Source: Streptomyces sp. PCS3-D2
GTDB taxonomy: Bacteria > Actinomycetota > Actinomycetes > Streptomycetales > Streptomycetaceae
Length of the DNA: 64,000 nucleotides
Direction: 5' to 3'
NCBI RefSeq assembly: GCF_000612545.2
Contig: NZ_CP097800.1
Span: 1,178,001 to 1,242,000, forward strand
The notes beneath the pieces were generated by a model. The model did no database searches. It was given only the letters and a program-made list of their open reading frames with translations, and had not been told where the DNA came from. Position 1 is the stretch's first letter, and every line of letters starts with the position of its first letter. This document shows positions 7,452-16,613 of the stretch, piece after piece. The position numbers and the translations under genes were made by a program.

Positions 7452-8858
7452 TCAGCGCGCCGCGACGGCCTGCTTCACCAGCGTCCTGCCGAAGTCCCAC
7501 ATCAGGCCCGACCCGCCGTGCGCCTCGTCCATGAGCTCGCGGAAGGCGCCGACGAAGCGGTCGACGTCCCGCTCGTCCAGGACCAGTGGCGGAATCAGCT
7601 TGATCACCTCCAGATGGTCCCCGGAGACCTGGGTGAGGATGCGGTGCTTCTGCAGCAGCGGCACCACGACCATCTGTGCGAAGAGGCCCTTGCGGGCCGC
7701 CTGGAGCATCGCCCAGCGGCTGCGCAGCCCCAGCGAGGAGGGCCGCCCGAACTCGATGCCGATCATCAGGCCGCGGCCCCGCACCTCGTGCAGCAGCTCG
7801 TACTCGTCCACCAGGGACGCGAGCCGCCCGCGCAGCAGGTCGCCGGTCGTGCGGGCGCGGGCCACGAGCTGCTCGTCCTCCATCACGGACAGCACCGCCA
7901 GCCCGGCCGCCATGGCCTGCGCGTTGGAGCCGAAGCTGGCGGAGTGCACGAGCACCCGGTCCATGGACGAGTAGACCTTCTTGAAGATCCAGTCCTTGCC
8001 CAGGGTCGCGCCGACCGGCACGTAGCCGCCCGACAGCGCCTTGGCCACGCAGACCAGGTCGGGCTCCACACCGGGCTCGTGCTGGTACGCGTAGAAATCC
8101 CCGGTACGCCCCAGTCCGGTCTGCACCTCGTCCGCGATCAGGAGCGCTCCCCGCCGGTGCAGCAGCTCCTGCGCGGCGAGCAGGAATCCGGGCGGGGCGG
8201 GATGGACGCCCTTGCCCTGGATCGGCTCCACGACGAAGGCGGCGACGTCACCCCGCTTCAGCTCCCGCTCCAGGGCGGCCAGGTCGCCCAGCGCGACCCT
8301 GGTGTCGGGCAGCAGCGGTGCGAAGCCGTCCCGGAATCCGCCCTCGCCGTTCACCGAGAGCGAGCCGGTGGTCAGCCCGTGGAAGGCATGGTCGCAGTAA
8401 AGGACCCTGGGACGCCCGGTGGCGTACCGGGCGAACTTCAGGGCCGTCTCCACGGCCTCGGTACCGCTGTTGCCGAAGAAGACCCGGTCCAGGTGGGGGC
8501 TGTACGAGAGGAGCTTCTCGGCCAGCAGCCCGGGCAGCGGCTGGCAGTCGAAGCGGGTGAGGTCGGCGAGCTGGGCGTCCAGCACGTCGTGCAGCGCCCG
8601 CCGGACGACGGGGTGGTGGCGGCCCAGACCCATCACTCCGAAGCCGGCCAGCATGTCGAGGTAGTCGTGGCCTTCCGCGTCCCAGAAGTGGGCGCCCTCG
8701 GCCCGCTCGTAGACCTTGTCGAAGCCGATGGTGCGGAGCATGCGGGGCAGTTGGTGGTTGAGGTGGCGGGCGTGCAGCTCGTACCGTTCCGCCCCGCGCG
8801 CAGCCAGCAGGGCGCCGAGGTCGAATCCGCCGCCCCGGCCCCCTTCCGCCGGACTCAT
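7452..8858 (-). CDS. Class III aminotransferase of the hopanoid operon (HpnO-like)
   Basis: 468-aa fold-type I PLP enzyme. NSGTEAVETALK (~130-141) binds cofactor phosphate, ADEVQTGLGRTG carries the PLP-pyridine Asp (D243), and VAKALSGG holds the Schiff-base lysine K273. Its place as last gene of the hopanoid operon suggests transamination of a hopanoid side chain toward aminobacteriohopanetriol; this is inference from context and the family name HpnO. The ATG overlaps the stop of hpnH by 4 nt (ATGA). In the streptomycete clusters I recall, ispG and dxs genes lie between these two; here they are absent. Confidence 0.85.
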   Translation of the reverse strand: MSPAEGGRGGGFDLGALLAARGAERYELHARHLNHQLPRMLRTIGFDKVYERAEGAHFWDAEGHDYLDMLAGFGVMGLGRHHPVVRRALHDVLDAQLADLTRFDCQPLPGLLAEKLLSYSPHLDRVFFGNSGTEAVETALKFARYATGRPRVLYCDHAFHGLTTGSLSVNGEGGFRDGFAPLLPDTRVALGDLAALERELKRGDVAAFVVEPIQGKGVHPAPPGFLLAAQELLHRRGALLIADEVQTGLGRTGDFYAYQHEPGVEPDLVCVAKALSGGYVPVGATLGKDWIFKKVYSSMDRVLVHSASFGSNAQAMAAGLAVLSVMEDEQLVARARTTGDLLRGRLASLVDEYELLHEVRGRGLMIGIEFGRPSSLGLRSRWAMLQAARKGLFAQMVVVPLLQKHRILTQVSGDHLEVIKLIPPLVLDERDVDRFVGAFRELMDEAHGGSGLMWDFGRTLVKQAVAAR

Positions 8859-9886
8859 GCCGACCTGTCCCGGTTGCCTCCGACCGTCTCCCGGGCGGCC
8901 CGCAGGGATTCCTTGAGGGAGCCCATGGTGGCGAGGACGGCGGTGGGCTCGTAACCGCAGTGCGCCATGCAGTTCGCGCAGCGCGGGTCCTTTCCGCGTC
9001 CGTACTTGTTCCAGTCGGTCTCCTCGACGAGCTCCCGATAGGTCGGCACGTAACCGTCGCTCATCAGGTAGCAGGGGCGCTGCCAGCCGAAGAGGGAGTA
9101 ATTCGGAATGGCCCAGGCCGTGCAGGGGAAATCGGCCTTTCCTTCCAGGAAGTCCAGGAAGAGCGGCGAGTGGTTGAGCCGCCAGCGCCGCCGGTTGCCG
9201 CCCGCGAAGGCCTTCCTGAAGAGTTCTCGGGTCTGGTCGACACCCAGGAAGTGTTCCTGGTCCGGCGCCTTTTCGTAGGCGTAGGCGGGCGAGATCATCA
9301 TTTCGTCCACCTGCAGGTCGTCATTGAGGAAGTTGAGCACCTCGATGATCGTCTGCGGGGTGTCGGTGTTGAAGAAGGTGGAGTTCGTGGTCACCCGGAA
9401 TCCACGCCTCTTCGCTTCCTTGATGGCTTCGACCGCCTCGTCGAAGACGCCTTCCTTGGCCACCGACTCGTCGTGGCGCTCGCGCAGACCGTCGATGTGC
9501 ACCGCGAAGGCGAAGTACGGGGAGGGCGTGAAATTCTCGATCTTCTTGCGCAGCAGCAGGGCGTTGGTGCACAGGAACACGTACTTCCGCCGGGCGACCA
9601 GTTGCCGCACGATCTCGTGGATCTGCGGGTGCATCAAGGGCTCGCCGCCCGCGATCGACACCATCGGCGCACCGGACTCCAGCACGGCCCCGACGGCCTG
9701 CGCCACCGGCATGCGCTGCTTGAGCACCCCTGCCGGGTGCTGGATCTTCCCGCACCCCTCACAGGCCAGGTTGCACGCGTAGAGGGGCTCCAGTTCCACG
9801 ATCAGCGGGAACTTCTCCCGCTTGCGGAGCTTCTGTTCGAGCAGATACGTCCCGACCCTGATGGTCTGGCGCAGCGGCATGGCCAT
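8855..9886 (-). CDS. hpnH: Radical SAM adenosyl-hopene transferase HpnH
   Basis: 343-aa radical SAM enzyme that attaches the 5'-deoxyadenosyl group to hopene, the first step of C35 hopanoid side-chain formation. The [4Fe-4S] motif CNLACEGC (C38, C42, C45) is followed by GCGKIQHP, the HpnH signature, and GGEPLMHP marks SAM binding. The C-terminal Cys-rich stretch (CANCMAHCGYEP) is typical of the family. Start ATG at 9886 (MAMPLRQTIRVG) has AGGAGG 8 nt upstream, inside the end of hpnG; an in-frame ATG at 9925 lacks such a site. Five nt separate it from the hpnG stop. Confidence 0.95.
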   Translation of the reverse strand: MAMPLRQTIRVGTYLLEQKLRKREKFPLIVELEPLYACNLACEGCGKIQHPAGVLKQRMPVAQAVGAVLESGAPMVSIAGGEPLMHPQIHEIVRQLVARRKYVFLCTNALLLRKKIENFTPSPYFAFAVHIDGLRERHDESVAKEGVFDEAVEAIKEAKRRGFRVTTNSTFFNTDTPQTIIEVLNFLNDDLQVDEMMISPAYAYEKAPDQEHFLGVDQTRELFRKAFAGGNRRRWRLNHSPLFLDFLEGKADFPCTAWAIPNYSLFGWQRPCYLMSDGYVPTYRELVEETDWNKYGRGKDPRCANCMAHCGYEPTAVLATMGSLKESLRAARETVGGNRDRSA

Positions 9887-9891
9887 CTGGC

Positions 9892-10569
9892 TCACCTCCT
9901 GGGGAGCAGCGAAGAACGGTGCCATTCGTAGAACGCGGGCAGTACGGCACGCAGAACACGGAAGGCCGATATTCCCCCGCGCACCGTGCCGATGCGGACG
10001 AGCTCGTGCTCCGGGGCGTCCACGATCACCCGGACGGCCGCAACGGGCCGGCCGGCGCCCCGGACGGCGGCCCGGAGGGTCGCCGCGGACTCCATGTCGA
10101 CCGCGACGGCGCCGGTGGCACGCAGCTGCGCGCGCTCCTGGCCGCGGACGACGTGGTCGGACCCGGTCAGCGGACCGATGTGCACGGTCCGGCCGGGGGC
10201 GGCCCGGGCCAGCGCCTCGGCCAGCAGCGCGGTCCCGGTACAGGCGACGGTCCCCCGCGGGTCGCGGGTCTCCTCCGCGACGACGAGGTCGCCCGGGCTC
10301 ATCCCGGGGACGAGCCCGGCGCAGAACCCGGTGGCGAGGACGGCGGCCCGCTCCGTCCCGGCCCCCTCCAGGGCCCGGAGCACGGCCCGTTCGGCCGCCC
10401 GCGGGCCCATCCCGGTGCGCAGCAGGGTGTACGCCCCGGCCCGCGCGGGGTCCGGCCCGCGGGCGGAGCCGCGCCCCGCGCTGCGCAGAGCCGCCTGCTC
10501 GATGCGCAGCGCGCAGGCGACGAGCAGCGGGCCGGTCTGCGGGGCACGGTCGCCCTCGGCGCCGGACAT
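9892..10569 (-). CDS. hpnG: Nucleoside phosphorylase-like HpnG
   Basis: 225-aa member of the PNP/UDP phosphorylase superfamily. It removes adenine from adenosyl-hopane to give a ribosyl-hopane intermediate in C35 hopanoid synthesis (family knowledge). Visible features are a Gly-rich nucleoside/phosphate site (GMGPRAAERAV; GFCAGLVPGMSPGD) and the VAVDMESAA motif near residue 175, whose Glu contacts ribose in this superfamily. The ATG overlaps the shc stop by one base (TGATG), so the two are translationally coupled. An Arg/Trp-rich C-terminal tail ends in LLPRR. Confidence 0.88.
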   Translation of the reverse strand: MSGAEGDRAPQTGPLLVACALRIEQAALRSAGRGSARGPDPARAGAYTLLRTGMGPRAAERAVLRALEGAGTERAAVLATGFCAGLVPGMSPGDLVVAEETRDPRGTVACTGTALLAEALARAAPGRTVHIGPLTGSDHVVRGQERAQLRATGAVAVDMESAATLRAAVRGAGRPVAAVRVIVDAPEHELVRIGTVRGGISAFRVLRAVLPAFYEWHRSSLLPRR

Positions 10570-12734
10570 CAGGGCCCCCCGGCGGGCGAGCCTGCCGGGG
10601 CGGAGGGCTCCCCGTACAGGTAGCGGCCGAGCGCGGTCAGCGGGAACACCTGCCGGTACAGGTGGTAGTTGATGGAAAAGTCCCAGGGGAAGCCGGTGCC
10701 GGTGAAGTACGGCTCGTCCCAGGAGCCGTCCTCCCGCTGGGTCTGGACCAGATGGGCGATGCCCCGCTCGACGGCCTTGCCGTCGCGTTCCCCGGCCGCC
10801 AGCAGAGCCATGAGGGCCCACGCGGTCTGCGAGGCGGTCGAGGCGCCCTTCCCGGCCCACGAGCGGTCCCGGTAGGAACGCTGGTCCTCGCCCCAGCCAC
10901 CGTCCTCGTTCTGTACGGATTCCAGCCAGTGGACCGCGCGCCGGACCGCGGGGTGTCCCTGGGCGATGCCCGCCGCGGTGAGGGCGGGCACCACCGAACC
11001 GGTTCCGTAGACGTAGTTGGTGCCCCAGCGGCCGAACCAGCTGCCGTCCGGCTCCTGCGCGTCGAGCAGCCAGGCGATGCCGCGGCGGGTGCGGGCGTCG
11101 CCCGCCCGGCCCTCGAAGGCGAGCATCTCCACGACGTGGGCGGTGACGTCCGCCGACGGCGGGTCGATGACCTCGCCGAAGTCGCAGAAGGGCAGCTTGT
11201 TGGGGAAGGGGCTGGTGTTGTCGGCGTCGAAGGCACCCCACGCGCCGTCCTTCGACTGCATGCCGAGGTTCCAGGACACGCCGCGGGCGATGGCGGCGTC
11301 GACCCGGACCGGGTCCGGGTGCCGGATCCGACGCAGGGCGAGGACGACCTCGGCGGTGTCGTCGATGTCGGGGTAGGTGTCGTTGTGGAACTCGAACGCC
11401 CAGCCCCCGGGAGCCAGTCCGGGACGGCGCACCGCCCAGTCTCCAGTGCGCGTGATCTCCTCGCCGAGCATCCAGTCCGCGGCCTTGACCAGGGCGGGAT
11501 GGTCGGGGCGCACGCCCGCGTCGGCGAGGGCGATCGCGGCGAGGCAGGTGTCCCACACCGGGGACTGGCAGGCCTCGATCATCCGGGCGCCGTCCGCGCG
11601 CCGCACCGCGAACCGGTCCAGGGATTCCAGTCCCGCGCGCATCACCGGATGGCCGAGGTCGTAGCCGAGCAGGTGCAGGGCGATGACGGAGTACACGGCG
11701 GGCGGCTGGATCCCGCCCCAGCAGCCGTCGTTCTCCTGGCGCTCGACGATCCAGCGGGCGGCGGTGCCCATGGCCGCCCTGCGCAGCCGGCGCGGGGCGA
11801 ACCGCCGGTAGACGTGCAGGGCTTTGTCCATCCGCTGGAAGGCGCCGTCCCAACTGGTCAGCGGGGCCAGGCGGGGTGCGGGGTAGGGTCTGCCCGCGTC
11901 GCTGTGCAGCTCGTCGAGGGCGAAGGGGGCGGGGCGGACCGGGCGCATCGCCGAGACCACGGTGAGCGGGACGATCGTCTGGCGGGCCCAGCAGCCGAAG
12001 TCGTAGATGTTCAGCGGGACCCAGGGCGGCAGGAACACCAGCTCGGGCGGGAGTTCGGGCAGGTGGTCCCAGCTCCACCAGCCGAAGAGGGCGAGCCAGA
12101 TGCGGGTGAAGACGCGGGCGGCCGCGACCCCGCCGTTGGCCCGGATCCAGGCCGAGGCGCGGCTCATGTGCGGGGCGTCCGGCGGGTCCCCGGCCAGGCG
12201 CAGCGCGACGTAGGCCTCGATGGTCGCGGAGAGTTCGGGCGGGCCGCCGTGGAAGGTGGCCCAGGTGCCGTCCTCGCGCTGCTCGCCACGGATGAAGAGG
12301 GCGGCGGCGTACGTGGTGGCCTCGTCGCGGATGCCGAGGAACTGCCGCAGCAGGAGGTCCTCGGCGTCCATGGTGACGTTGGTCTCCAGGTCGCCCTTCC
12401 ACCAGCCCGCGGGGTCCTGGCGGTCCAGGAGGTGCCGGGTGGCGCGTGCGGTGGCCTCGTACACCTCGCGTGGGCCGCCGTCCGGCGGTGGCGGCAGGTC
12501 CGCCGTGGCGCGTCCCGCGCCGGGCGCACCCGGTCGCCGGTGGGCGGGCGGCGGGCCGGCGCGCCGGCCCGGGTCGGGCGGGGCGGTGACCCGCTCCGTG
12601 ACCGCCACCGGCCCGGGGGGCGCGGCGCCCGCCGGCGGGCCGGCCGCGGCGGCCGGGTCGGGCGGCGGGGCGCCCTGGGTGGATTCGCTGCCGGCGCCGG
12701 CGCTCTCTGCGCTGCCGTCGGTCGTCGCTGTCAT
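10569..12734 (-). CDS. shc: Squalene-hopene cyclase
   Basis: 721-aa class II triterpene cyclase converting squalene to hop-22(29)-ene at the membrane face. The protonation motif DIDDTA has Asp at 456, 458 and 459. Multiple QW-type repeats (QEPDGSWFGRWG, QNEDGGWG, QREDGSW, QENDGCWGG) stabilise the alpha/alpha barrels, and C-terminal GTGFPWDFSINYHLYR is conserved. Residues 1-88 are an Ala/Pro/Gly-rich extension absent from bacterial prototypes. Start ATG at 12734; ~120 bp separate it from the polyprenyl synthase stop, the largest gap in the operon, so an internal promoter is possible. Confidence 0.97.
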   Translation of the reverse strand: MTATTDGSAESAGAGSESTQGAPPPDPAAAAGPPAGAAPPGPVAVTERVTAPPDPGRRAGPPPAHRRPGAPGAGRATADLPPPPDGGPREVYEATARATRHLLDRQDPAGWWKGDLETNVTMDAEDLLLRQFLGIRDEATTYAAALFIRGEQREDGTWATFHGGPPELSATIEAYVALRLAGDPPDAPHMSRASAWIRANGGVAAARVFTRIWLALFGWWSWDHLPELPPELVFLPPWVPLNIYDFGCWARQTIVPLTVVSAMRPVRPAPFALDELHSDAGRPYPAPRLAPLTSWDGAFQRMDKALHVYRRFAPRRLRRAAMGTAARWIVERQENDGCWGGIQPPAVYSVIALHLLGYDLGHPVMRAGLESLDRFAVRRADGARMIEACQSPVWDTCLAAIALADAGVRPDHPALVKAADWMLGEEITRTGDWAVRRPGLAPGGWAFEFHNDTYPDIDDTAEVVLALRRIRHPDPVRVDAAIARGVSWNLGMQSKDGAWGAFDADNTSPFPNKLPFCDFGEVIDPPSADVTAHVVEMLAFEGRAGDARTRRGIAWLLDAQEPDGSWFGRWGTNYVYGTGSVVPALTAAGIAQGHPAVRRAVHWLESVQNEDGGWGEDQRSYRDRSWAGKGASTASQTAWALMALLAAGERDGKAVERGIAHLVQTQREDGSWDEPYFTGTGFPWDFSINYHLYRQVFPLTALGRYLYGEPSAPAGSPAGGP

Positions 12735-12854
12735 GGCTTCCCCTTAGAACAGTGTCCTGTGCTGTGCTGGGGTCTGCCGTCGGCCGGTGCGCGCCTCGTT
12801 CAGATGGCGGCGCCGGCCGGCGACTCGCGATTCATATCCGCTGCCGGGTGGCGG

Positions 12855-14039
12855 TCACCTCTTGCGTACGACGACGAAGTCGGCGAGGTCCACGAGCTGT
12901 TCGCGGACCCGCTGGGGCATGTCGATGTCGTCCAGGGCGCGGATCGCCACCGCGTGCTGGCGGCGTGCCTCGTCCGCGGTCCACTGGCGGCCGCCGGCCT
13001 CCTCGATGAGTCTCGCGCGGGCCGCGAACTCCTCCTCCGAGAAGTTCTCGAAGTCGCTGCTCTTGGCGTCGGCGGCGAGCAGCTCGGCGAGTTGCTCGGA
13101 GGCCGGGCCGCCAGCGGCGAGGGCGGCGACCACCGGGAGGGACTTCTTGCGCTGGCGCAGGTCGCTCCAGGTCTGCTTGCCGGTGGACTCCGGGTCTCCC
13201 CAGATGCCGAGCAGGTCGTCGACGGCCTGGAAGGCGAGGCCGAGGTGGTAGCCGTACTCCTCCAGCTTGTCGGCCGTTCGGTCGTCGGCTCCGCCGAGCA
13301 CGGCGCCGATGGAGACCGCGCAGGCGAGCAGGGCGCCCGTCTTGTTGCCCTCCATCTCCAGGCACTCCTCGACGCTGACGCGCTCGCGGTGCTCGTAGGA
13401 GATGTCCTGGGCCTGGCCGTCGATGAGCTTGCGGCTGGCGGTGGTCAGGCGGCGGGTGGCGCGGCCGGCCTCGACGGTGCCGAGTTCCAGCAGGACCTCG
13501 TTGGCGAGGGCGAAGAGGGCGTCGCCGACCAGGATCGCCTGGGCCGGTCCGTGCACCTTCCAGACGGTGTCGCGGTGGCGGCGCTGCTCGTCGCCGTCCA
13601 TCAGGTCGTCGTGGAGCAGCGAGAAGTTGTGCACGAGCTCGACGGCGACGGCGCCGGGGATGCCGATCTCGGGGGCGGCGCCGGCGGCCTCGGCGGAGAG
13701 CAGGGCGAGGGCGGGACGGACGGCCTTGCCACCGTCGCCGTCGGCCGGGTGGCCCTGGGCGTCGATCCAGCCGAAGTGGTAGGCGGCGACGGTGTCCATG
13801 GGCGCGGCGAGCCGGTCCACGGCCGCGCGGAGCGCGGGGGTCGACATCGTCCGGCCGCGTTCCAGGAGGGCGACGGTGTCGGCCTTCTCCACGCCCCTTC
13901 CGGCTGCGCCCACACTGGCATCCGTGTTCTCGACAGCCGGATTCCCCGGGTTCACTGGCTCTCCTCTTGTTCCTGTACGTGCTGTGCTCGTGGTGCTGGT
14001 GACGGCGCTGGTGCCGGTCGTCGTGGTGGTGGTCGTCAT
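12855..14039 (-). CDS. Polyprenyl diphosphate synthase (E-type)
   Basis: 394-aa trans-isoprenyl diphosphate synthase. The first Asp-rich motif is DDLMD (144-148), the second is DDLLGIWGD (274-282), and NKTGALL lies between them. In this operon it presumably supplies farnesyl diphosphate for HpnC/D; chain length cannot be read with certainty. ATG at 14039 overlaps the hpnE stop by 4 nt and would begin with a poly-Thr run. GTG at 13955 has a better ribosome site (GAGGAGA) and removes this 28-residue low-complexity leader, so the true start is open. Confidence 0.93.
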   Translation of the reverse strand: MTTTTTTTGTSAVTSTTSTARTGTRGEPVNPGNPAVENTDASVGAAGRGVEKADTVALLERGRTMSTPALRAAVDRLAAPMDTVAAYHFGWIDAQGHPADGDGGKAVRPALALLSAEAAGAAPEIGIPGAVAVELVHNFSLLHDDLMDGDEQRRHRDTVWKVHGPAQAILVGDALFALANEVLLELGTVEAGRATRRLTTASRKLIDGQAQDISYEHRERVSVEECLEMEGNKTGALLACAVSIGAVLGGADDRTADKLEEYGYHLGLAFQAVDDLLGIWGDPESTGKQTWSDLRQRKKSLPVVAALAAGGPASEQLAELLAADAKSSDFENFSEEEFAARARLIEEAGGRQWTADEARRQHAVAIRALDDIDMPQRVREQLVDLADFVVVRKR

Positions 14040-15415
14040 GCCGCCTCCTGCAGAGGGTGTTCGCGGTGGCGGCCGAGCCCGGCGAGTGCGGCCTGCGCCG
14101 CGCTCAGTCCGCTCCGCACGGCGCCCTCCATGGTCGCGGGCCAACCCGTGGCAGTCCACGCACCGGCCAGGTAGAGCCCCGGCGTGTCGGTCCGGGTCCC
14201 GGGGCGCAGCCGGCCGACGCCCGGGGTTGGCGCGAAGGTGGCCGTCCGCTCCCGGGTGACGAAGAAGTCCCGTACCTTGGCGCCGCGCGCGGCGGGGAGC
14301 AGTCGTTCCAGCTCGGGGAGGTACTTGGCGCGCAGCACCGAGACGGGCTCGTCGATGTCGTCCTGGGCGGCGGACTGCGACAGCGCCAGGTACTGGCCGC
14401 CGTCGGTCAGTCCGGAGGAGTCGGTGCGGTCGAAGACCCACTGCACCGGGGAGCCGAGGGCGGCGAAGAAGGGCTGCCGGAGCACCTTGCGGTCGTAGAC
14501 GACGTGGACGTTCAGGATCGGTGCGGTGCCGATGTCGAGGAGCCTGCCGGGGTCGTCGAGGGCGCCGGCGGGCAGCAGCCCGTGCGCCTCGCGCTGCGGT
14601 ACGGCGAGGACGACGGTGCCCGCCGCCAGGGACTCCTGCTCGGTGTCGACCCGCCAGGCCCCGTCCGGCGTACGGGTCACGGCCGTGACGCGGGTGCGCA
14701 GTTCGGTGCGGACCCCGGCGGCGTCGAGCTGTTTGCGGGCGAGGGTGTCGTGGAGGTCGCCGAGCGGTACGCGGGCCCAGCCGATGTCGGCCGCGCCCTT
14801 CTCGGAGAGCAGTCCGGTCTTGAAGACCATGGCGGCCAGGCCCAGGGAGGAGTGCTCGGCGGTGGCGTTGAGGGTCGCGATGCCGACGAGGTCCCAGAGG
14901 GCCTCGATGGTGCGGGCGGACTGCCCGTGGCGGCCGAGCCAGGTGGCGAAGTCCAGGCCGTCCAGCGCCGGGTCGGCCGGGTCGAGGCGGCGCAGGGCGA
15001 GGGCGGCGCGGCCGACGCTGGCGCGCTCCGCGAGGGACAGGTGCGGGTAGCGGGCCAGCGCCCCGGCGAGGTGCAGGGGCACGGGCAGGCCGCCGCGGCG
15101 CAGCCGTCCCAGGCGCGGCCCGCCGGGGTGGGCGACGTCGAGGACGGGTACGTCGAGCCGGTCCTGGAGCGGGGCGAGCGCGGAGCCCTCGACGCGGTCG
15201 AGGAACCACCGGTAGGCGGTGCAGCAGCGCAGGTAGACGTGCTGGCCGTTGTCGACGTCGAGGTCGCCGCGCTTGAAGGAGAAGGCGAGCCCGCCGAGCC
15301 GGGGGCGGCCTTCGAGCAGGGTGACGCGGAGTCCGGCGTCGACGAGTTCGAGGGCGGCGGTGACCCCGGCGAGGCCGCCGCCGACGACGACGGCGTGCTG
15401 GTCGGTACCGGTCAT
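14036..15415 (-). CDS. hpnE: Hydroxysqualene reductase HpnE
   Basis: 459-aa FAD-dependent amine-oxidase/phytoene-desaturase-type enzyme. It reduces hydroxysqualene to squalene after HpnC and HpnD (established for this trio). The N-terminal dinucleotide fold reads VVVGGGLAGVTAALEL (~9-24) followed by LLEGRPRLGG. A C-terminal FAD segment (DTPGLYLAGAWTATGWP) ends in a dimer-like helix. ATG at 15415 is preceded by GGGGGAGG. The stop overlaps the next gene's ATG (ATGA). Confidence 0.93.
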   Translation of the reverse strand: MTGTDQHAVVVGGGLAGVTAALELVDAGLRVTLLEGRPRLGGLAFSFKRGDLDVDNGQHVYLRCCTAYRWFLDRVEGSALAPLQDRLDVPVLDVAHPGGPRLGRLRRGGLPVPLHLAGALARYPHLSLAERASVGRAALALRRLDPADPALDGLDFATWLGRHGQSARTIEALWDLVGIATLNATAEHSSLGLAAMVFKTGLLSEKGAADIGWARVPLGDLHDTLARKQLDAAGVRTELRTRVTAVTRTPDGAWRVDTEQESLAAGTVVLAVPQREAHGLLPAGALDDPGRLLDIGTAPILNVHVVYDRKVLRQPFFAALGSPVQWVFDRTDSSGLTDGGQYLALSQSAAQDDIDEPVSVLRAKYLPELERLLPAARGAKVRDFFVTRERTATFAPTPGVGRLRPGTRTDTPGLYLAGAWTATGWPATMEGAVRSGLSAAQAALAGLGRHREHPLQEAA

Positions 15416-15636
15416 GCGTCCTCCCCCGTGGTGCGGCCGCCCTCCGGGCGGACGGGCAGGCCGCGGTCCGCAGGCAGGGACGCGCCCGCCGTCGGCCCGG
15501 TTGCTCCGCCCGGCGCACGGCCGGGACGGCACGCCGTGCCCGTACGCCGGGCGCCGCCGGCGCGCGCCGGGCGGATGCTCCGGAACGTCCCCGGGGCGCC
15601 GGCCTTGGGAGCCGGGAGTGCCTTCTTCCGGGTCAC
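15412..15636 (-). CDS. Small basic protein between hpnD and hpnE
   Basis: A 74-codon frame fills the gap between hpnD and hpnE. Its ATG overlaps the hpnD stop (ATGA, 15633-15636), and its TGA (15412-15414) overlaps the ATG of hpnE, so it would couple both neighbours. The product is rich in Arg, Ala, Gly and Pro, with no recognisable domain or membrane segment. Small hypothetical ORFs occupy this slot in other streptomycete clusters as I recall (possibly DUF6380-like), but that is unverified. It could be only a translational bridge. Confidence 0.5.
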   Translation of the reverse strand: MTRKKALPAPKAGAPGTFRSIRPARAGGARRTGTACRPGRAPGGATGPTAGASLPADRGLPVRPEGGRTTGEDA

Positions 15637-16613
15637 GTCCGCCTCCGGACGGCCTGGCGGGAGACGGTGCGCGCGTCGAGGCCGGACAGGCCGCGCACGG
15701 CCACGTACGCCTTCTCGTGCGGCGGCAGCGAGACCCGGCCGCGCAGGACCGCCTCCGGCTCCCGTTCGATGCGGTCGAGGAGGCGCCGGTAGATACCGGC
15801 CATGGCGGCCACGCAGGCGCCGCTGCGCCGGTCGAGCATCGGCAGCAGCCGGTAGCCCTCGGCGAACAGGGAGCGGGCACGCCGGACTTCGTGGTGGACC
15901 AGCCCGGCGAAGTCCGCGCCCGCGGACAGCCGGTCGGCCCGGAAGCCCTCCGAGCAGCCGAACTTGGCGAGGTCCTCGGCGGGCAGGTAGGTGCGTCCGT
16001 TGCCGGCGTCCTCGCGAACGTCGCGCAGGATGTTGGTGAGTTGCAGGGCGAGGCCGAGCGTGTCGGCGTACTCGGCGGCGCGCGCGGCGCCGGGGGTGTC
16101 CGGGCCCGCTGCGCCCACGGTGCCGAAGACGCCGAGGGAGAGCCGTCCGATGGCGCCGGCCACGCAGCGGCAGTAGATCTTGAGGTCGTCCCAGGTCTCG
16201 TAGGTCTCGCCGCGGACGTCCATCAGCACGCCGTCGATGAGCTCGTCGAGGCCGCCGAGCGGGATCGGGAAGCGGCGGGCGGCGTGCGCCAGCGCGACGG
16301 CGACCGGATCGGTGTCGTCTTCGTCGACCTCACCGGCCCGGATCCGCCCGAGGACGGCACGGGTCTCCTCCAGGCGCGCGAACTTCGCCTCGACGGGCAG
16401 CGTGCCGTCGCCGATGTCGTCGACCCGCCGGGAGAAGGCGTAGAGCGCGGACATCGCATGGCGCTTGTCGGTGGGCAGCAGCCGGATCCCGTACGCGAAA
16501 TTGCGCGCCTGTGAACCGGTGACGGCCTCGCAGTAGCTGTAGGCCGCCGAGACCTGTGCGGAGACCGCGGTCGGTGCGGAAGCGTGTGTGGGGCCCTCCA
16601 CGGTCGGGCTCAC
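15633..16613 (-). CDS. hpnD: Presqualene diphosphate synthase HpnD
   Basis: 326-aa head-to-head prenyl synthase that condenses two farnesyl diphosphates to presqualene diphosphate. The two Mg-binding motifs are DDIGD (65-69) and DVRED (198-202), the latter in the diagnostic LQLTNILRDVREDAGNGR stretch. C-terminal helices with PHEKAYVA complete the squalene/phytoene synthase fold. The ATG overlaps the hpnC stop by 4 nt. Its sequence is similar to but longer than HpnC, as expected for the paralogous pair. Confidence 0.94.
   Translation of the reverse strand: MSPTVEGPTHASAPTAVSAQVSAAYSYCEAVTGSQARNFAYGIRLLPTDKRHAMSALYAFSRRVDDIGDGTLPVEAKFARLEETRAVLGRIRAGEVDEDDTDPVAVALAHAARRFPIPLGGLDELIDGVLMDVRGETYETWDDLKIYCRCVAGAIGRLSLGVFGTVGAAGPDTPGAARAAEYADTLGLALQLTNILRDVREDAGNGRTYLPAEDLAKFGCSEGFRADRLSAGADFAGLVHHEVRRARSLFAEGYRLLPMLDRRSGACVAAMAGIYRRLLDRIEREPEAVLRGRVSLPPHEKAYVAVRGLSGLDARTVSRQAVRRRT

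Noticed and set aside
9822-14174. A 1450-codon plus-strand open frame opposite the hopanoid genes
   Set aside because: It is the antisense shadow of shc, hpnG and the prenyl synthase: Arg/Gly/Ala-rich, no recognisable domain, typical of high-GC DNA.
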